From Streptomyces spongiae (GTDB lineage Bacteria; Actinomycetota; Actinomycetes; Streptomycetales; Streptomycetaceae), in assembly GCF_009377185.1 (NCBI RefSeq), contig NZ_VJZC01000026.1, forward strand, positions 1 to 43,059: a stretch of 43,059 bases of DNA, in the 5' to 3' direction. The notes beneath the pieces are model-generated. The model did not search any database and was not told the DNA's origin. It saw only the letters and a program-made list of their open reading frames with translations. The position numbers were made by a program, and so were the translations under genes. This document shows positions 1 through 7,806 of the stretch, in pieces (within the stretch, counting starts at the first letter, position 1; the number at the start of each line of letters is the position of its first letter).

Positions 1-1417
1 GCGCCCCGAACACCGCCGCCCGTTCCCCCTCCGTGAGCGGCGGACCCGTCAGCGGAGCCTTCAGCGGCCCCCGCACGACGGCGAGGAGCATTTCAGGCGA
101 GAGCAGGGCACTGAGCGGCTTGGACAGGGTCATGACGCCGAGGAAGACCCGGAAGACCAGGGGGCGGCCCGTCGCGGTCCGCATCAGGCGGTTCACATAA
201 CGGGTGAGCACGCGCCGCCCGAAGCCGGGCTGCTCACCGATCGCATCCGGGTAGCGCATGTCCGTCTCCGTGGCCAGCTGCCAGGCGACCGTCACCGGAC
301 CGGCCACCGCCCGCTGCACCCTCCGCGCGAGCCCGGCAGACGTGATCCCGTGCGTGGCCACCCGCTCGCGCAGCGCCAGCGCGCTCTGCGCGGCCACCGA
401 CATGCCGTGTCCGTAGAGCGGGTTGTACGTGGCCACCGAGTCGCCGATCGCCACGAAGCCCTCGGGCCAGCCCGTGACCTTCTCGTAGAAGCGCCGGCGG
501 TTGACGGTGCTGCGGGTGACGACCACGTCCGTCAGGGGCTCCGCGCGGGCTATCAGCTCGCCCACCACGGGGTGCCGCAGGTTCCGCGCGAAGGTCTCGA
601 ACTCCTCCGCGGACGCGGTCGGCTGGCCCCCGCGCGTGCCCGACAACGTCACCAGCCAGCGCCCGCCCTCGATGGGCACGATGGTCGCGCTCTGCCCGGG
701 GACCGGCCGCGCCGCGTCCGGCTGGACGTTGACGACGGGGAACTCCTCGGTGCCCGCCGGAGCGCGGAAGACCCTGCTGGCGTACACGAGCCCGGAGTCG
801 ACCTCACCCAGTGGTGCCGGCGGCACACCCAGCGCGTCCAGCCACCGAGTGGCCCGCGAGCCGCGCCCCGAGGCGTCCACCACCAGGTCGGCCGCCAGGA
901 CGCGCTCCTCACCGTCGGCCGTACGGATCCGCACGCCCGTCACCCGGGACGCGTCGCCCTCGAGGCCCCGCAGTTCGGTGCCCTGCACCACGGTGATCCG
1001 CGACTGCCTGACGACCTCGGCGCGGATCACCGACTCCAGCAGGTCCCGGCTGCACGAGATCATGAACTCCATCTCGGGCCAGCGCCGCACCCAGCCCTGC
1101 GCCGACAGCGAGACGAGCCCGGTCGGCAGCGGGATCCGGCGGGCGCCCGCGGCCAGCCAGGCGTCGGTCACCCCCGGCAGCAGCTCCTCCATCGCGCGGG
1201 CGCCCCCGGACCACAGGAGGTGCGCGTGACGGGCCTGCGGAACGCCCCGGCGCGGTCCGGGCTCCTCGGGCAGCGCGTCGCGCTCGACGACGGTGATGTC
1301 GGCGTACGGACGCAGCGCCCCGGCGGTGAGCAGGCCGGCCAGGCCCCCGCCGATGACGACGGCCCGGGGGAGCTGAGACGGCACCGTGGATGCCGGGACG
1401 TCAGCGGGTTCGCTCAT
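1..1417 (-). CDS. FAD-dependent monooxygenase-like protein (partial, C-terminus outside window)
   Basis: The frame opens with ATG at 1417 and stays open to the left edge (472 codons), so the C-terminus is missing. An N-terminal dinucleotide fold is visible (VVIGGGLAGLL, about residues 21-30, followed by an acidic VVERD strand end). A second flavin motif, GDSVATYNPLYGHGMS, lies in the C-terminal third, as in PHBH-type and geranylgeranyl-reductase-like flavoproteins. It would use FAD and NAD(P)H to oxidise or reduce an unknown, probably lipophilic, substrate. Its start overlaps the end of the upstream membrane-protein gene by 17 bp, so it is probably the last visible gene of the leftward XRE/ImmA operon. 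The family level is well supported; the reaction is not. Confidence 0.85.
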   Translation of the reverse strand, partial: MSEPADVPASTVPSQLPRAVVIGGGLAGLLTAGALRPYADITVVERDALPEEPGPRRGVPQARHAHLLWSGGARAMEELLPGVTDAWLAAGARRIPLPTGLVSLSAQGWVRRWPEMEFMISCSRDLLESVIRAEVVRQSRITVVQGTELRGLEGDASRVTGVRIRTADGEERVLAADLVVDASGRGSRATRWLDALGVPPAPLGEVDSGLVYASRVFRAPAGTEEFPVVNVQPDAARPVPGQSATIVPIEGGRWLVTLSGTRGGQPTASAEEFETFARNLRHPVVGELIARAEPLTDVVVTRSTVNRRRFYEKVTGWPEGFVAIGDSVATYNPLYGHGMSVAAQSALALRERVATHGITSAGLARRVQRAVAGPVTVAWQLATETDMRYPDAIGEQPGFGRRVLTRYVNRLMRTATGRPLVFRVFLGVMTLSKPLSALLSPEMLLAVVRGPLKAPLTGPPLTEGERAAVFGA

Positions 1418-2609
1418 GGAAGTCGCTCTCTGGCAGGGGCGCGGCATGCTCCCGGGCAGCCGCGACGACGGATGACTGGCGCAGGGCCAGGGACAGACGT
1501 ACCAGGTCGCGCGGGCCGTCCGTCGACGGGGTGGGGGCGGCGCCGGTCTTCGCCGAACCGATGACCCTGCCCTCCGGGTCGGCCGCCCGGGCCCGCACCG
1601 CCGCCGTCACCATCGCCGCGTCGGCCTCGGCCCGCGCCTGGTCCGGCGCGGACCCCGACGCGACGGCCGCGTCGTAGGCCCTCGACCGGACCGTGGAGTC
1701 GAAGTAGGGGTGCAGGGTGAGCATGCCGTCATGGATGTCGGACTCCCGCTGGGTCACCTGGAGCTGGACCGGTGACCACCAGGACATCCGCACCGCGCGC
1801 TCGCCCTGGTCGGCCACGGGCTTCAGCTCCCGCCACAGCGGGCCCAGCCTGCGGTACGTCGACCAGGTCGTCCACGAGTCCCCGATGCGCTGGCAGGCCA
1901 GCGGCAGACAGAAGCCGACCGCGCTGATCTGTGCCCCGGCGGAGGCCAGCAAGGGCGCCAGGTAGGTGCTCAGGTCGTCCAGGTTCCCGCCGTTCCAACG
2001 GGCCACCACCGCCGTGAACTTCATCGCCGAGTAGGGCACGTTCGACAGGAAGCCGACCGCGATGATCAGCAGTCCGGCGCGCAGCCAGCCGTGCACCTGG
2101 AGCGCCCAGCGCCAGCACATGACGACCATGGCGACGCCCGCGACGGAGAACGCGATGAGGTAGAGCACGATCATCTCGCGGATGAACGGCGTGTTGGCGT
2201 AGTACGTGTCCAGGTCCCGCAGCCGCTCCACCGGTGTGTCCCCGAGCGCGAACAGGACGACGATCGCCACGCTCACCGCGCCGTACCCGGCGATCCAGCG
2301 GCGCGTCAGCCGGCGTGTCACCTCGGGCGGGCCCCCGCGCCAGTTGACGATCAGCACCAGGCAGGAGGCGCTGAAGGCGCTCAACAGGACGTAGACGAGG
2401 GGGGCCGAGACATTGGTGATGCCGGTGACGCGGTTGACCTCGGCGATCGTCGGCGGGGCGGCGAAGCAGAACACCAGGCCCGCCAGTGCGAGCAGCACGT
2501 ACACGGACCGCAGCAGCGGATCACGCCAGTTCCGCAGCAGCGCGGGCGTCTTGACGACGAGGACGACCGCCATCGCCACGGCAGGGATGTAGTAGCTGGA
2601 CCCGTCCAT
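1401..2609 (-). CDS. MAB_1171c-type seven-TM membrane protein with soluble C-terminal domain
   Basis: 402 residues. Seven hydrophobic segments are visible at roughly 6-22, 32-52, 68-90, 107-123, 145-165, 177-193 and 218-240. A soluble tail of about 160 residues follows (DUF6545-like; it includes the stretches ERAVRMSWWSPVQLQVTQR and SDIHDGMLTLHPYFD). This layout matches the actinobacterial family named after MAB_1171c, usually called putative transporters although no transport has been shown. It starts 11 bp after the stop of the ImmA-like gene and overlaps the monooxygenase start, so the set is cotranscribed. Such proteins commonly sit beside XRE regulators and ImmA peptidases, so a sensor or protease-regulated membrane role is an equally good guess. 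The function is inferred from context only. Confidence 0.8.
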   Translation of the reverse strand: MDGSSYYIPAVAMAVVLVVKTPALLRNWRDPLLRSVYVLLALAGLVFCFAAPPTIAEVNRVTGITNVSAPLVYVLLSAFSASCLVLIVNWRGGPPEVTRRLTRRWIAGYGAVSVAIVVLFALGDTPVERLRDLDTYYANTPFIREMIVLYLIAFSVAGVAMVVMCWRWALQVHGWLRAGLLIIAVGFLSNVPYSAMKFTAVVARWNGGNLDDLSTYLAPLLASAGAQISAVGFCLPLACQRIGDSWTTWSTYRRLGPLWRELKPVADQGERAVRMSWWSPVQLQVTQRESDIHDGMLTLHPYFDSTVRSRAYDAAVASGSAPDQARAEADAAMVTAAVRARAADPEGRVIGSAKTGAAPTPSTDGPRDLVRLSLALRQSSVVAAAREHAAPLPESDFHERTR

Positions 2610-2619
2610 CCGAGGCGGC

Positions 2620-3168
2620 TCAGCCCTGCGGCCCGCGATAGCCCAGGGACGCCTCGATGCGCCCCGCGAGCTGGTCCCGCTGGAGTGGCCCGCGCAGTGC
2701 GGAACTCGCCAGCCACGTACGGCACTTGCTCGCCAGCAGCAGGCCGAAGCCCTCGGCGTCCTGCTCGTCGCGCACGTCGAACTGGGTGCGCGCGGCGACC
2801 TTCTGGACGGTCGCCCGCAGATCGGCCTCGTCGCTCAATAAGCGCGCCGCGACCGAGGCACCCTCGACGTGGTGCCCGCGGTGCCCGGCGTGCATGTGCC
2901 ACAGCTCATGGCCCAGGATCACCAACTGGTGGTCGGGCGCGGTGCGTTCCTCGATCACGACGAGGTCCTGCTCGGTCATGTCCAGCCACAGACCGCTCGC
3001 GGTGCCGGGCGGGAAGGCGGCCGTACGGTACTGGACGGGGCGGCCGCGGCGTCTGCTCATGGCGGCGCACAGCGCGGAGTACAGGCCGGCGGGCTCCGCC
3101 GGTGCCGGGAGCGTGAGCTCGCCGACCAACTCGCCGCACAGGCGGCGCATTTCCCTTCCGATGCCCAC
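2620..3168 (-). CDS. ImmA/IrrE-like zinc metallopeptidase
   Basis: 182 residues from GTG at 3168, chosen because GGGGGAG lies 5 bp upstream; a longer frame exists to 3228 but would overlap the XRE gene without a better ribosome site. Residues 87-91 are HELWH, the HExxH zinc signature, followed by MHAGH. ImmA/IrrE peptidases cleave partner XRE-type repressors in response to a signal. The gene follows the XRE regulator by 14 bp, the arrangement expected for a protease/repressor pair. The protein lacks a signal peptide and is probably cytoplasmic. Sequence alone does not show that it cleaves the neighbouring regulator. Confidence 0.85.
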   Translation of the reverse strand: MGIGREMRRLCGELVGELTLPAPAEPAGLYSALCAAMSRRRGRPVQYRTAAFPPGTASGLWLDMTEQDLVVIEERTAPDHQLVILGHELWHMHAGHRGHHVEGASVAARLLSDEADLRATVQKVAARTQFDVRDEQDAEGFGLLLASKCRTWLASSALRGPLQRDQLAGRIEASLGYRGPQG

Positions 3169-3182
3169 TGTTCTCCCCCGGG

Positions 3183-3848
3183 TCAGGACTCGGGCCGCTT
3201 GACGCTCTCCAGGAGCATGTCGAGCCACTCCGCCACTTTGTCGCGGTGCTGGTCGGTGGGGAGCTGGGCCGCCCGCCAGGCGATGCCGCGGACGCCGTGG
3301 TCCTGGAGCAGCCGCTCCAGCGGGTCGTCGGGGGCCTGGCTGGACCGGACGGACTCCCGCTCGCGGTCGGCGAGCTGCTGGAGCAGATCCTGCTCGGTGC
3401 GCATGAGCGCGCTCGCGAGTGCCTCGGGGTCCTCGGCGGTGAGGAAACCGGCGTGCACTCGGAAGAAGCGCTGGATGGCGTCGCAGTGCTCCATCGTGGG
3501 ACGCCGGTCGCCGTTGATGAGGGCTCCCGCCTGCTGGCGCGACATACCCGCGCCGTCGGCGATCTCCTGCTGGGTGTACTTGCGTCCGTTGGGCTTGAGG
3601 CGGGTGCGCCGCAGCAGGGCCAGCCGCTGCAGGAACCGGGCCTGCAGATCCGGCTCCCCGGCGGGCCGGCCGCCCAGCAGCGCCTTCACCACGGACTCCG
3701 GCACCCCGGAGGCCACCGACAGGCGCCGGGCGTCGAAGACCTCGCTGTGGGCCACGCCCAGCCGGTCGGCGAGCGCGGTGACACGGGCCACGACGGCCGG
3801 CAGCAGAACCGTCGCCGTGGCGTCCGGAACCTCGAAGCCATCCGTCAC
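3183..3848 (-). CDS. XRE-family transcriptional regulator
   Basis: 221 residues from a GTG at 3848, with GGAG 8 bp upstream. A Cro/CI-type helix-turn-helix is seen in the middle (QEIADGAGMSRQQAGALING, followed by DRRPTMEHCDAIQRFFRV). The N-terminal 65 residues contain a second region that resembles a HTH (DARRLSVASGVPESVVKALL). It heads the leftward operon with the ImmA-like peptidase, the seven-TM protein and the FAD monooxygenase, and diverges from the MmyB-type gene at 4113. A 20-bp palindrome in the divergent region is its most likely operator. The DNA-binding role is well supported; the signal is unknown. Confidence 0.88.
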   Translation of the reverse strand: MTDGFEVPDATATVLLPAVVARVTALADRLGVAHSEVFDARRLSVASGVPESVVKALLGGRPAGEPDLQARFLQRLALLRRTRLKPNGRKYTQQEIADGAGMSRQQAGALINGDRRPTMEHCDAIQRFFRVHAGFLTAEDPEALASALMRTEQDLLQQLADRERESVRSSQAPDDPLERLLQDHGVRGIAWRAAQLPTDQHRDKVAEWLDMLLESVKRPES

Positions 3849-3981
3849 CGACAGATCTCCTACGTCTCTCTCAAGCCAATCTCATGATGGTGCCGAATGC
3901 CCCGGAACGCGAGCCCCCGGGCGCGGTCAACCACTGTGAACTGCACGGAGATTAGCCCCTGACTCGAACTCACATCCAGAC

Positions 3982-4001
3982 CTCGCCACAACTGTGGCGA
4001 G
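3982..4001. promoter_or_regulatory. 20-bp palindrome, probable operator of the XRE regulator
   Basis: CTCGCCACA-AC-TGTGGCGAG has two perfect 9-bp arms and a 2-bp centre. It lies in the 264-bp region between the divergent XRE and MmyB-type genes, 36 bp upstream of a TTGACA box serving the rightward gene. The size and symmetry suit a dimeric XRE repressor. The binding partner is inferred. Confidence 0.6.
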
Positions 4002-4036
4002 ATTCAGCCGTCAACAGTCGCGGAATGCCACGATAG

Positions 4037-4066
4037 TTGACATGACTCCTTCGCGGGCCTCAGGAT
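4037..4066 (+). promoter_or_regulatory. Sigma-70-type promoter for the MmyB-type gene
   Basis: TTGACA at 4037-4042 is followed after 18 bp by CAGGAT at 4061-4066, a good actinobacterial -10. The start codon is 47 bp downstream at 4113. Confidence 0.55.
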
Positions 4067-4112
4067 CAAGACGCCGCGTGAAGGCCGCATAAGCAAGAGG
4101 GGTGACCTCCCG

Positions 4113-4784
4113 ATGGCATATCAGGCAGGAGGGCAGCGGTCCGAACCGCGACCCGTCCCCGAGAGCCTCGAGGCTCAGGCGTACTTGCAGGACTACGCCA
4201 CGCTCCTGGAGGCCGTCCCCTTCCCGTCCGTCGTCTTCGACCACCGCTGGGACGTCGTGCTGTCCAACAGCGCCTACGACAAGCTCTTCCACGGCGTCGG
4301 CCCGCACCCGACCGCGATGCCGGGCGACAACTTCCTGCGCTTCGTGCTCTTCCACCCCGACGCGGCCACGGTCCTCGGCGAGCACGAGTCGAGCTGGTGC
4401 CTGCCCATGCTGGCGGGCTTCGCCGCCGCCGTGGAGCGGCACGGCCAGGACAGGGGCCTGCAGTCCATCCGCCGGGACATCGCCCAGGATCCCATCATGG
4501 ACGCCGCCTACCGGCACGGCCTGCCGCACTGGATCCGCGCGGTCGGACCCGATGCCGCCGAGCACGACGGCGCCGTCCGCCCGGTGGTCCACCCCGACCC
4601 GCGCTGGGGCCGCACCGACTGCCGTGTCGTCGGTGAGACCCCCAACGCCCTGAAGGACATGGGATACACGCGGATGACACTGGTGCTGCGCGCGGCGCGG
4701 CGCCCGTCGGTCACTGCGCGCCGAACCCGCCGTGCCCGGCACACGGCGAGCCATCTCAGCGTGGTGCCCGCGCCCGAGGCGTAG
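4113..4784 (+). CDS. Stand-alone MmyB-type ligand-binding domain protein
   Basis: 223 residues, ATG at 4113. Residues about 24-190 match the PAS-like ligand-binding domain that follows the HTH in MmyB regulators: FPSVVFDHRWDVVLSNSAYD, then GDNFLRFVLFHPDA, and a closing strand RVVGETPNAL with MTLVLR. The usual N-terminal HTH is absent; only about 24 residues precede the domain. Small-molecule sensing without DNA binding is therefore plausible, perhaps as a partner of the divergent XRE protein. The C-terminus is basic (RRPSVTARRTRRARHT). It is monocistronic, with its own promoter and a terminator right after it. The family is fairly certain; the ligand is unknown. Confidence 0.8.
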   Translation: MAYQAGGQRSEPRPVPESLEAQAYLQDYATLLEAVPFPSVVFDHRWDVVLSNSAYDKLFHGVGPHPTAMPGDNFLRFVLFHPDAATVLGEHESSWCLPMLAGFAAAVERHGQDRGLQSIRRDIAQDPIMDAAYRHGLPHWIRAVGPDAAEHDGAVRPVVHPDPRWGRTDCRVVGETPNALKDMGYTRMTLVLRAARRPSVTARRTRRARHTASHLSVVPAPEA

Positions 4785-4796
4785 GGCCCGTCCCGA

Positions 4797-4843
4797 AAAC
4801 CCCGACACCGCCGGCGTTCAGGTCGCCGGCGGCGTCGGGGTTT
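4797..4843 (+). terminator. Intrinsic terminator after the MmyB-type gene
   Basis: A 20-bp stem (4797-4816 with 4824-4843, one mismatch) encloses the loop TTCAGGT. The left arm begins AAACCCCGAC and the right arm ends GTCGGGGTTT followed by GTT. It separates the regulatory block from the hydroxyproline operon. Confidence 0.85.
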
Positions 4844-4944
4844 GTTCGTGTCCGCGATGTGTTTGTGTCCGCCGGTCCGCGGAGCGCTGTTCCGCTGTCT
4901 CCGGCACCATTCCCAGGAGCAGGACCATGTGACATAGTACTGAT

Positions 4945-6096
4945 GTGAGCACACGGCTGACCTGCGACGTCGTAGTGATCGGGGCCGGAATGGCGGGCGC
5001 GGCCTGCGCCCTGTACGCGGCCCGGGCGGGGCTGGACGTGACCGTCGTGGACCGCGGCCCGGTGGCCGGAGGCACCACGGGCGCGGGAGAGGGCAATCTG
5101 CTCGTCTCCGACAAGGAACCCGGACCGGAGCTCGAACTCGCCCTGCTGTCCAACCGGTTGTGGGCCGACCTCGCCGAGGACGTGGGGGAGGCCATCGAGT
5201 ACGAGGCGAAGGGCGGCGTGGTCGTCGCGTCCTCGGAGCACGGGCTGGCCGCGCTCACGGACCTCGTGGCCGCACAGCGCGCCGCCGGAGTCGTGGCCGA
5301 GCAGGTGCCCGCCGACCGTCTCCACGACCTGGAACCGCACCTCGCGCCCGGTCTCGCCGGAGGCGTGCACTACCCGCAGGACAGCCAGGTGATGCCGACC
5401 CTCGCCGCCGCCCACATCCTGCGCGCCTCGGGCGCCCGCCTGCTCACCGGCCGGACCGTGACCGAGGTGCTGCGCACGGCGGACGGTGCCGTGCGCGGGG
5501 TGCGCACCGGCCACGGCGACATCCACGCCCCGGCCGTCGTGAACGCGGCGGGGACGTGGGGCGGTGAGGTCGCCGCCCTCGCGGGTGTCTCCCTCCCCGT
5601 CCTGCCCCGGCGCGGCTTCGTCCTGGTCACCGAGCCGCTCCCTCGCAGGGTGCGGCACAAGGTGTACGCCGCCGACTACGTGGCCGACGTGGCCAGCGAC
5701 TCGGCGGCCCTCCAGACCTCACCGGTCGTCGAGGGAACGGCGGCCGGGCCGGTCCTGATCGGGGCGAGCCGAGAACGGGTCGGCTTCGACCGGTCGTTCT
5801 CGCTGCCGGTCGTGCGCGCGCTGGCGGCGGGCGCGGTCCGGCTGTTCCCGTTCCTGGAGGAGGTGCGGGCGATGCGGACGTACGCCGGTTTCCGGCCGTA
5901 CATGCCCGACCACCTGCCCGCGATCGGCCCCGACCCCCGCGTCCCCGGACTGCTGCACGCCTGCGGGCACGAGGGCGCGGGCATCGGCCTCGCCACCGGT
6001 ACGGGCCGGCTGATCGCGCAGGTGCTCGGCGGCAAGGCGCCCGAGCTGGACCTCGCGCCGTTCCGGCCCGACCGCTTCGAGGAGGAGGCCGCGTGA
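4945..6096 (+). CDS. D-hydroxyproline dehydrogenase, FAD subunit (beta type, DAO family)
   Basis: 383 residues from GTG at 4945. The N-terminus carries an FAD fold (VVVIGAGMAGAACALYAARAG, then VVDRG) and the C-terminus the DAO-family closing motif (HACGHEGAGIGLATGTGRLI). DAO-fold subunits of this size pair with a ferredoxin-like and an FAD/[2Fe-2S] subunit to oxidise D-hydroxyproline to pyrroline-4-hydroxy-2-carboxylate. The next two genes are exactly those partners, coupled by GTGA and 11-bp overlaps, and a hydroxyproline epimerase follows. No good Shine-Dalgarno precedes the GTG, while TAGTAC lies 5 bp upstream, so the mRNA may be leaderless. The related substrates D-proline, sarcosine or opines cannot be excluded by this subunit alone. 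Confidence 0.85.
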   Translation: MSTRLTCDVVVIGAGMAGAACALYAARAGLDVTVVDRGPVAGGTTGAGEGNLLVSDKEPGPELELALLSNRLWADLAEDVGEAIEYEAKGGVVVASSEHGLAALTDLVAAQRAAGVVAEQVPADRLHDLEPHLAPGLAGGVHYPQDSQVMPTLAAAHILRASGARLLTGRTVTEVLRTADGAVRGVRTGHGDIHAPAVVNAAGTWGGEVAALAGVSLPVLPRRGFVLVTEPLPRRVRHKVYAADYVADVASDSAALQTSPVVEGTAAGPVLIGASRERVGFDRSFSLPVVRALAAGAVRLFPFLEEVRAMRTYAGFRPYMPDHLPAIGPDPRVPGLLHACGHEGAGIGLATGTGRLIAQVLGGKAPELDLAPFRPDRFEEEAA

Positions 6097-6392
6097 ACCC
6101 GTTGGAGCCGGCGCGGGCCGAGCCGGGCCCCGCCTTCGCCGTCACCCTGGACGGCCGGGAGATCGCGGCCCTGCCCGGTCAGACGGTCGCCACCGCGCTC
6201 TGGGCTGCCGGAGTCACCTCGTGGCGCACGACCCGGGGCGAGGGCCGCCCGCGCGGGATCTTCTGCGGCATCGGCGTCTGCTTCGACTGTCTCGTGACCG
6301 TCAACGACCGCCCCAACCAACGCGCCTGCCTGATCCCGGTACGACCGGGCGACGCGATCCGCACGCAGGAAGGGACGGGCCATGAGCACTGA
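6093..6392 (+). CDS. Small [2Fe-2S] subunit of hydroxyproline dehydrogenase (gamma type)
   Basis: 99 residues; the GTG at 6093 overlaps the upstream stop as GTGA. The Cys pattern CGIGVCFDC followed by RAC in RPNQRACLIPV is the four-cysteine cluster site of small ferredoxin-like subunits in three-part amine and opine dehydrogenases. It would pass electrons between the two flavin subunits or to the respiratory chain. It is cytoplasmic, with no signal peptide. The gene overlaps the next by 11 bp, so the three subunits are translated as a unit. Confidence 0.88.
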   Translation: MNPLEPARAEPGPAFAVTLDGREIAALPGQTVATALWAAGVTSWRTTRGEGRPRGIFCGIGVCFDCLVTVNDRPNQRACLIPVRPGDAIRTQEGTGHEH

Positions 6393-7806
6393 TCTCGCGG
6401 TGATCGGCGCGGGCCCGGCCGGACTCGCCGCTTCCCTCGCCGCCTCCGCGCGGGGCGTCCGCGTCACGCTGATCGACGCGGGCGAGCAGGCGGGCGGCCA
6501 GTTCTACCGGCAGCCCGCCGCCGGACTCGGCGCCCGTCGTCCGCAGGAGCTGCACCATCAGTGGCGCACATGGGAGCGGCTGCGGGACGGGCTCGCCGCC
6601 AGTTCCGTACGACACCTGACGGATCATCACGTCTGGTGCGTGGAGCAACCACAGGCACGACAGGCGGGCTTCACCGTGCACGCCCTGCGCGGCCCCCTCC
6701 AGGAAGAGCCCGCCACCGTCCGCGCCGACGCCGTCCTCCTCGCCACCGGCGGCTACGAGAAGGTGCTGCCCTTCCCCGGCTGGACCCTCCCCGGCGTCGT
6801 CACCGCGGGCGGCGCCCAGGCCATGCTCAAGGGCGGGCTGGTCGTGGCGGGCCGGACTGCCGTCGTGGCCGGGACCGGCCCCCTGCTCCTGCCGGTCGCC
6901 ACCGGGCTCGCCGCGGCCGGCGTCGAGGTCGCCGCCCTCGTCGAGTCCGCCGGACCCAGGGGATTCGTACGGCACCTGCCGGCGCTCGCCGCCAAGCTCC
7001 CCGAAGCCGCCGGGTACGCGGCCCGGCTCCTGCGCAACCGCGTGCCGGTCATGGCCGGGCACACCGTCGTCGAAGCCCATGGTGACGACCACCTCGAAGC
7101 CGCCACCGTGGCCGCCCTGGACCCCGGCGGACGCGTCCGGCCCGGCACCCACCGGCGTATCCCCTGCGACACGCTCGCCGTCGGGCACGGCATGCTCCCG
7201 CACACCGATCTCGCCGAGGCGCTCGGCTGCCGTCTCGACGGGGTGAACGTCCACGTCGACGACGAACAGCGCACCGACGTCCCCGGCGTGTGGGCGGCCG
7301 GGGAGAGCACCGGCATCGGCGGCGCGGCGCTCGCGCTCGCCGAGGGGCACATCGCCGGACGGTCGATCGCCGCCCGCCTCCGGGGCACCGCACCCGACCC
7401 GCGCGCGTGGGCCGCGGCCGACAGGTCCCGCACGCGACTTCGCGACTTCTTCGCCGCCGTCGACTCCGTCTGCGCACCGCCGACGCACTGGACGGAGCAG
7501 GTCACCGACGACACCGTCGTCTGCCGCTGCGAGGAGGTGCGGGCGGGCGCCGTCCGCGAGGCGGTCGACGAGCTGGGCGCCGGCGACCTTCGCACGGTGA
7601 AGCTGCTGACGCGCGCCGGGATGGGCTGGTGCCAGGGCCGGGTGTGCGGGCCCGCGGTCGCCGGGCTCGCCGGATGCGACCCGACACCGGCCAGACGGCC
7701 GTTCGCCCGTCCGGTGCCGCTGGGCGTACTCGCCCGGGCCGGTCACCCGACCGGGACCGACCACCTCACCGAGGCCGACCACCCCACCGAGGAAGGACCC
7801 TCATGA
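6382..7806 (+). CDS. FAD/NAD(P)-binding and [2Fe-2S] subunit of hydroxyproline dehydrogenase (alpha type)
   Basis: 474 residues. The N-terminal FAD fold (VIGAGPAGLAASLAAS), a central second nucleotide fold (VAGTGPLLLPVATGLAAAG) and a C-terminal BFD-like [2Fe-2S] region with the cysteines of VCRCEEV and WCQGRVCGP are all visible. This order is that of the large subunit of D-hydroxyproline dehydrogenase and related octopine/sarcosine-type enzymes. The last 25 residues are a His/Thr/Glu-rich tail with imperfect repeats (DHLTEADHPTEE) that looks disordered. The stop overlaps the next start as ATGA. Confidence 0.87.
   Translation: MSTDLAVIGAGPAGLAASLAASARGVRVTLIDAGEQAGGQFYRQPAAGLGARRPQELHHQWRTWERLRDGLAASSVRHLTDHHVWCVEQPQARQAGFTVHALRGPLQEEPATVRADAVLLATGGYEKVLPFPGWTLPGVVTAGGAQAMLKGGLVVAGRTAVVAGTGPLLLPVATGLAAAGVEVAALVESAGPRGFVRHLPALAAKLPEAAGYAARLLRNRVPVMAGHTVVEAHGDDHLEAATVAALDPGGRVRPGTHRRIPCDTLAVGHGMLPHTDLAEALGCRLDGVNVHVDDEQRTDVPGVWAAGESTGIGGAALALAEGHIAGRSIAARLRGTAPDPRAWAAADRSRTRLRDFFAAVDSVCAPPTHWTEQVTDDTVVCRCEEVRAGAVREAVDELGAGDLRTVKLLTRAGMGWCQGRVCGPAVAGLAGCDPTPARRPFARPVPLGVLARAGHPTGTDHLTEADHPTEEGPS

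Noticed and set aside
350..1564. 404-codon plus-strand open frame over the FAD monooxygenase
   Set aside because: Antisense shadow of a GC-rich gene: Arg/Pro/Gly-rich, no motif, no ribosome site. The minus strand shows clear flavin motifs.
6301..7782. 493-codon minus-strand open frame opposite the dehydrogenase alpha subunit
   Set aside because: Low-complexity Gly/Arg/Asp composition typical of antisense frames; the plus strand has all family motifs.
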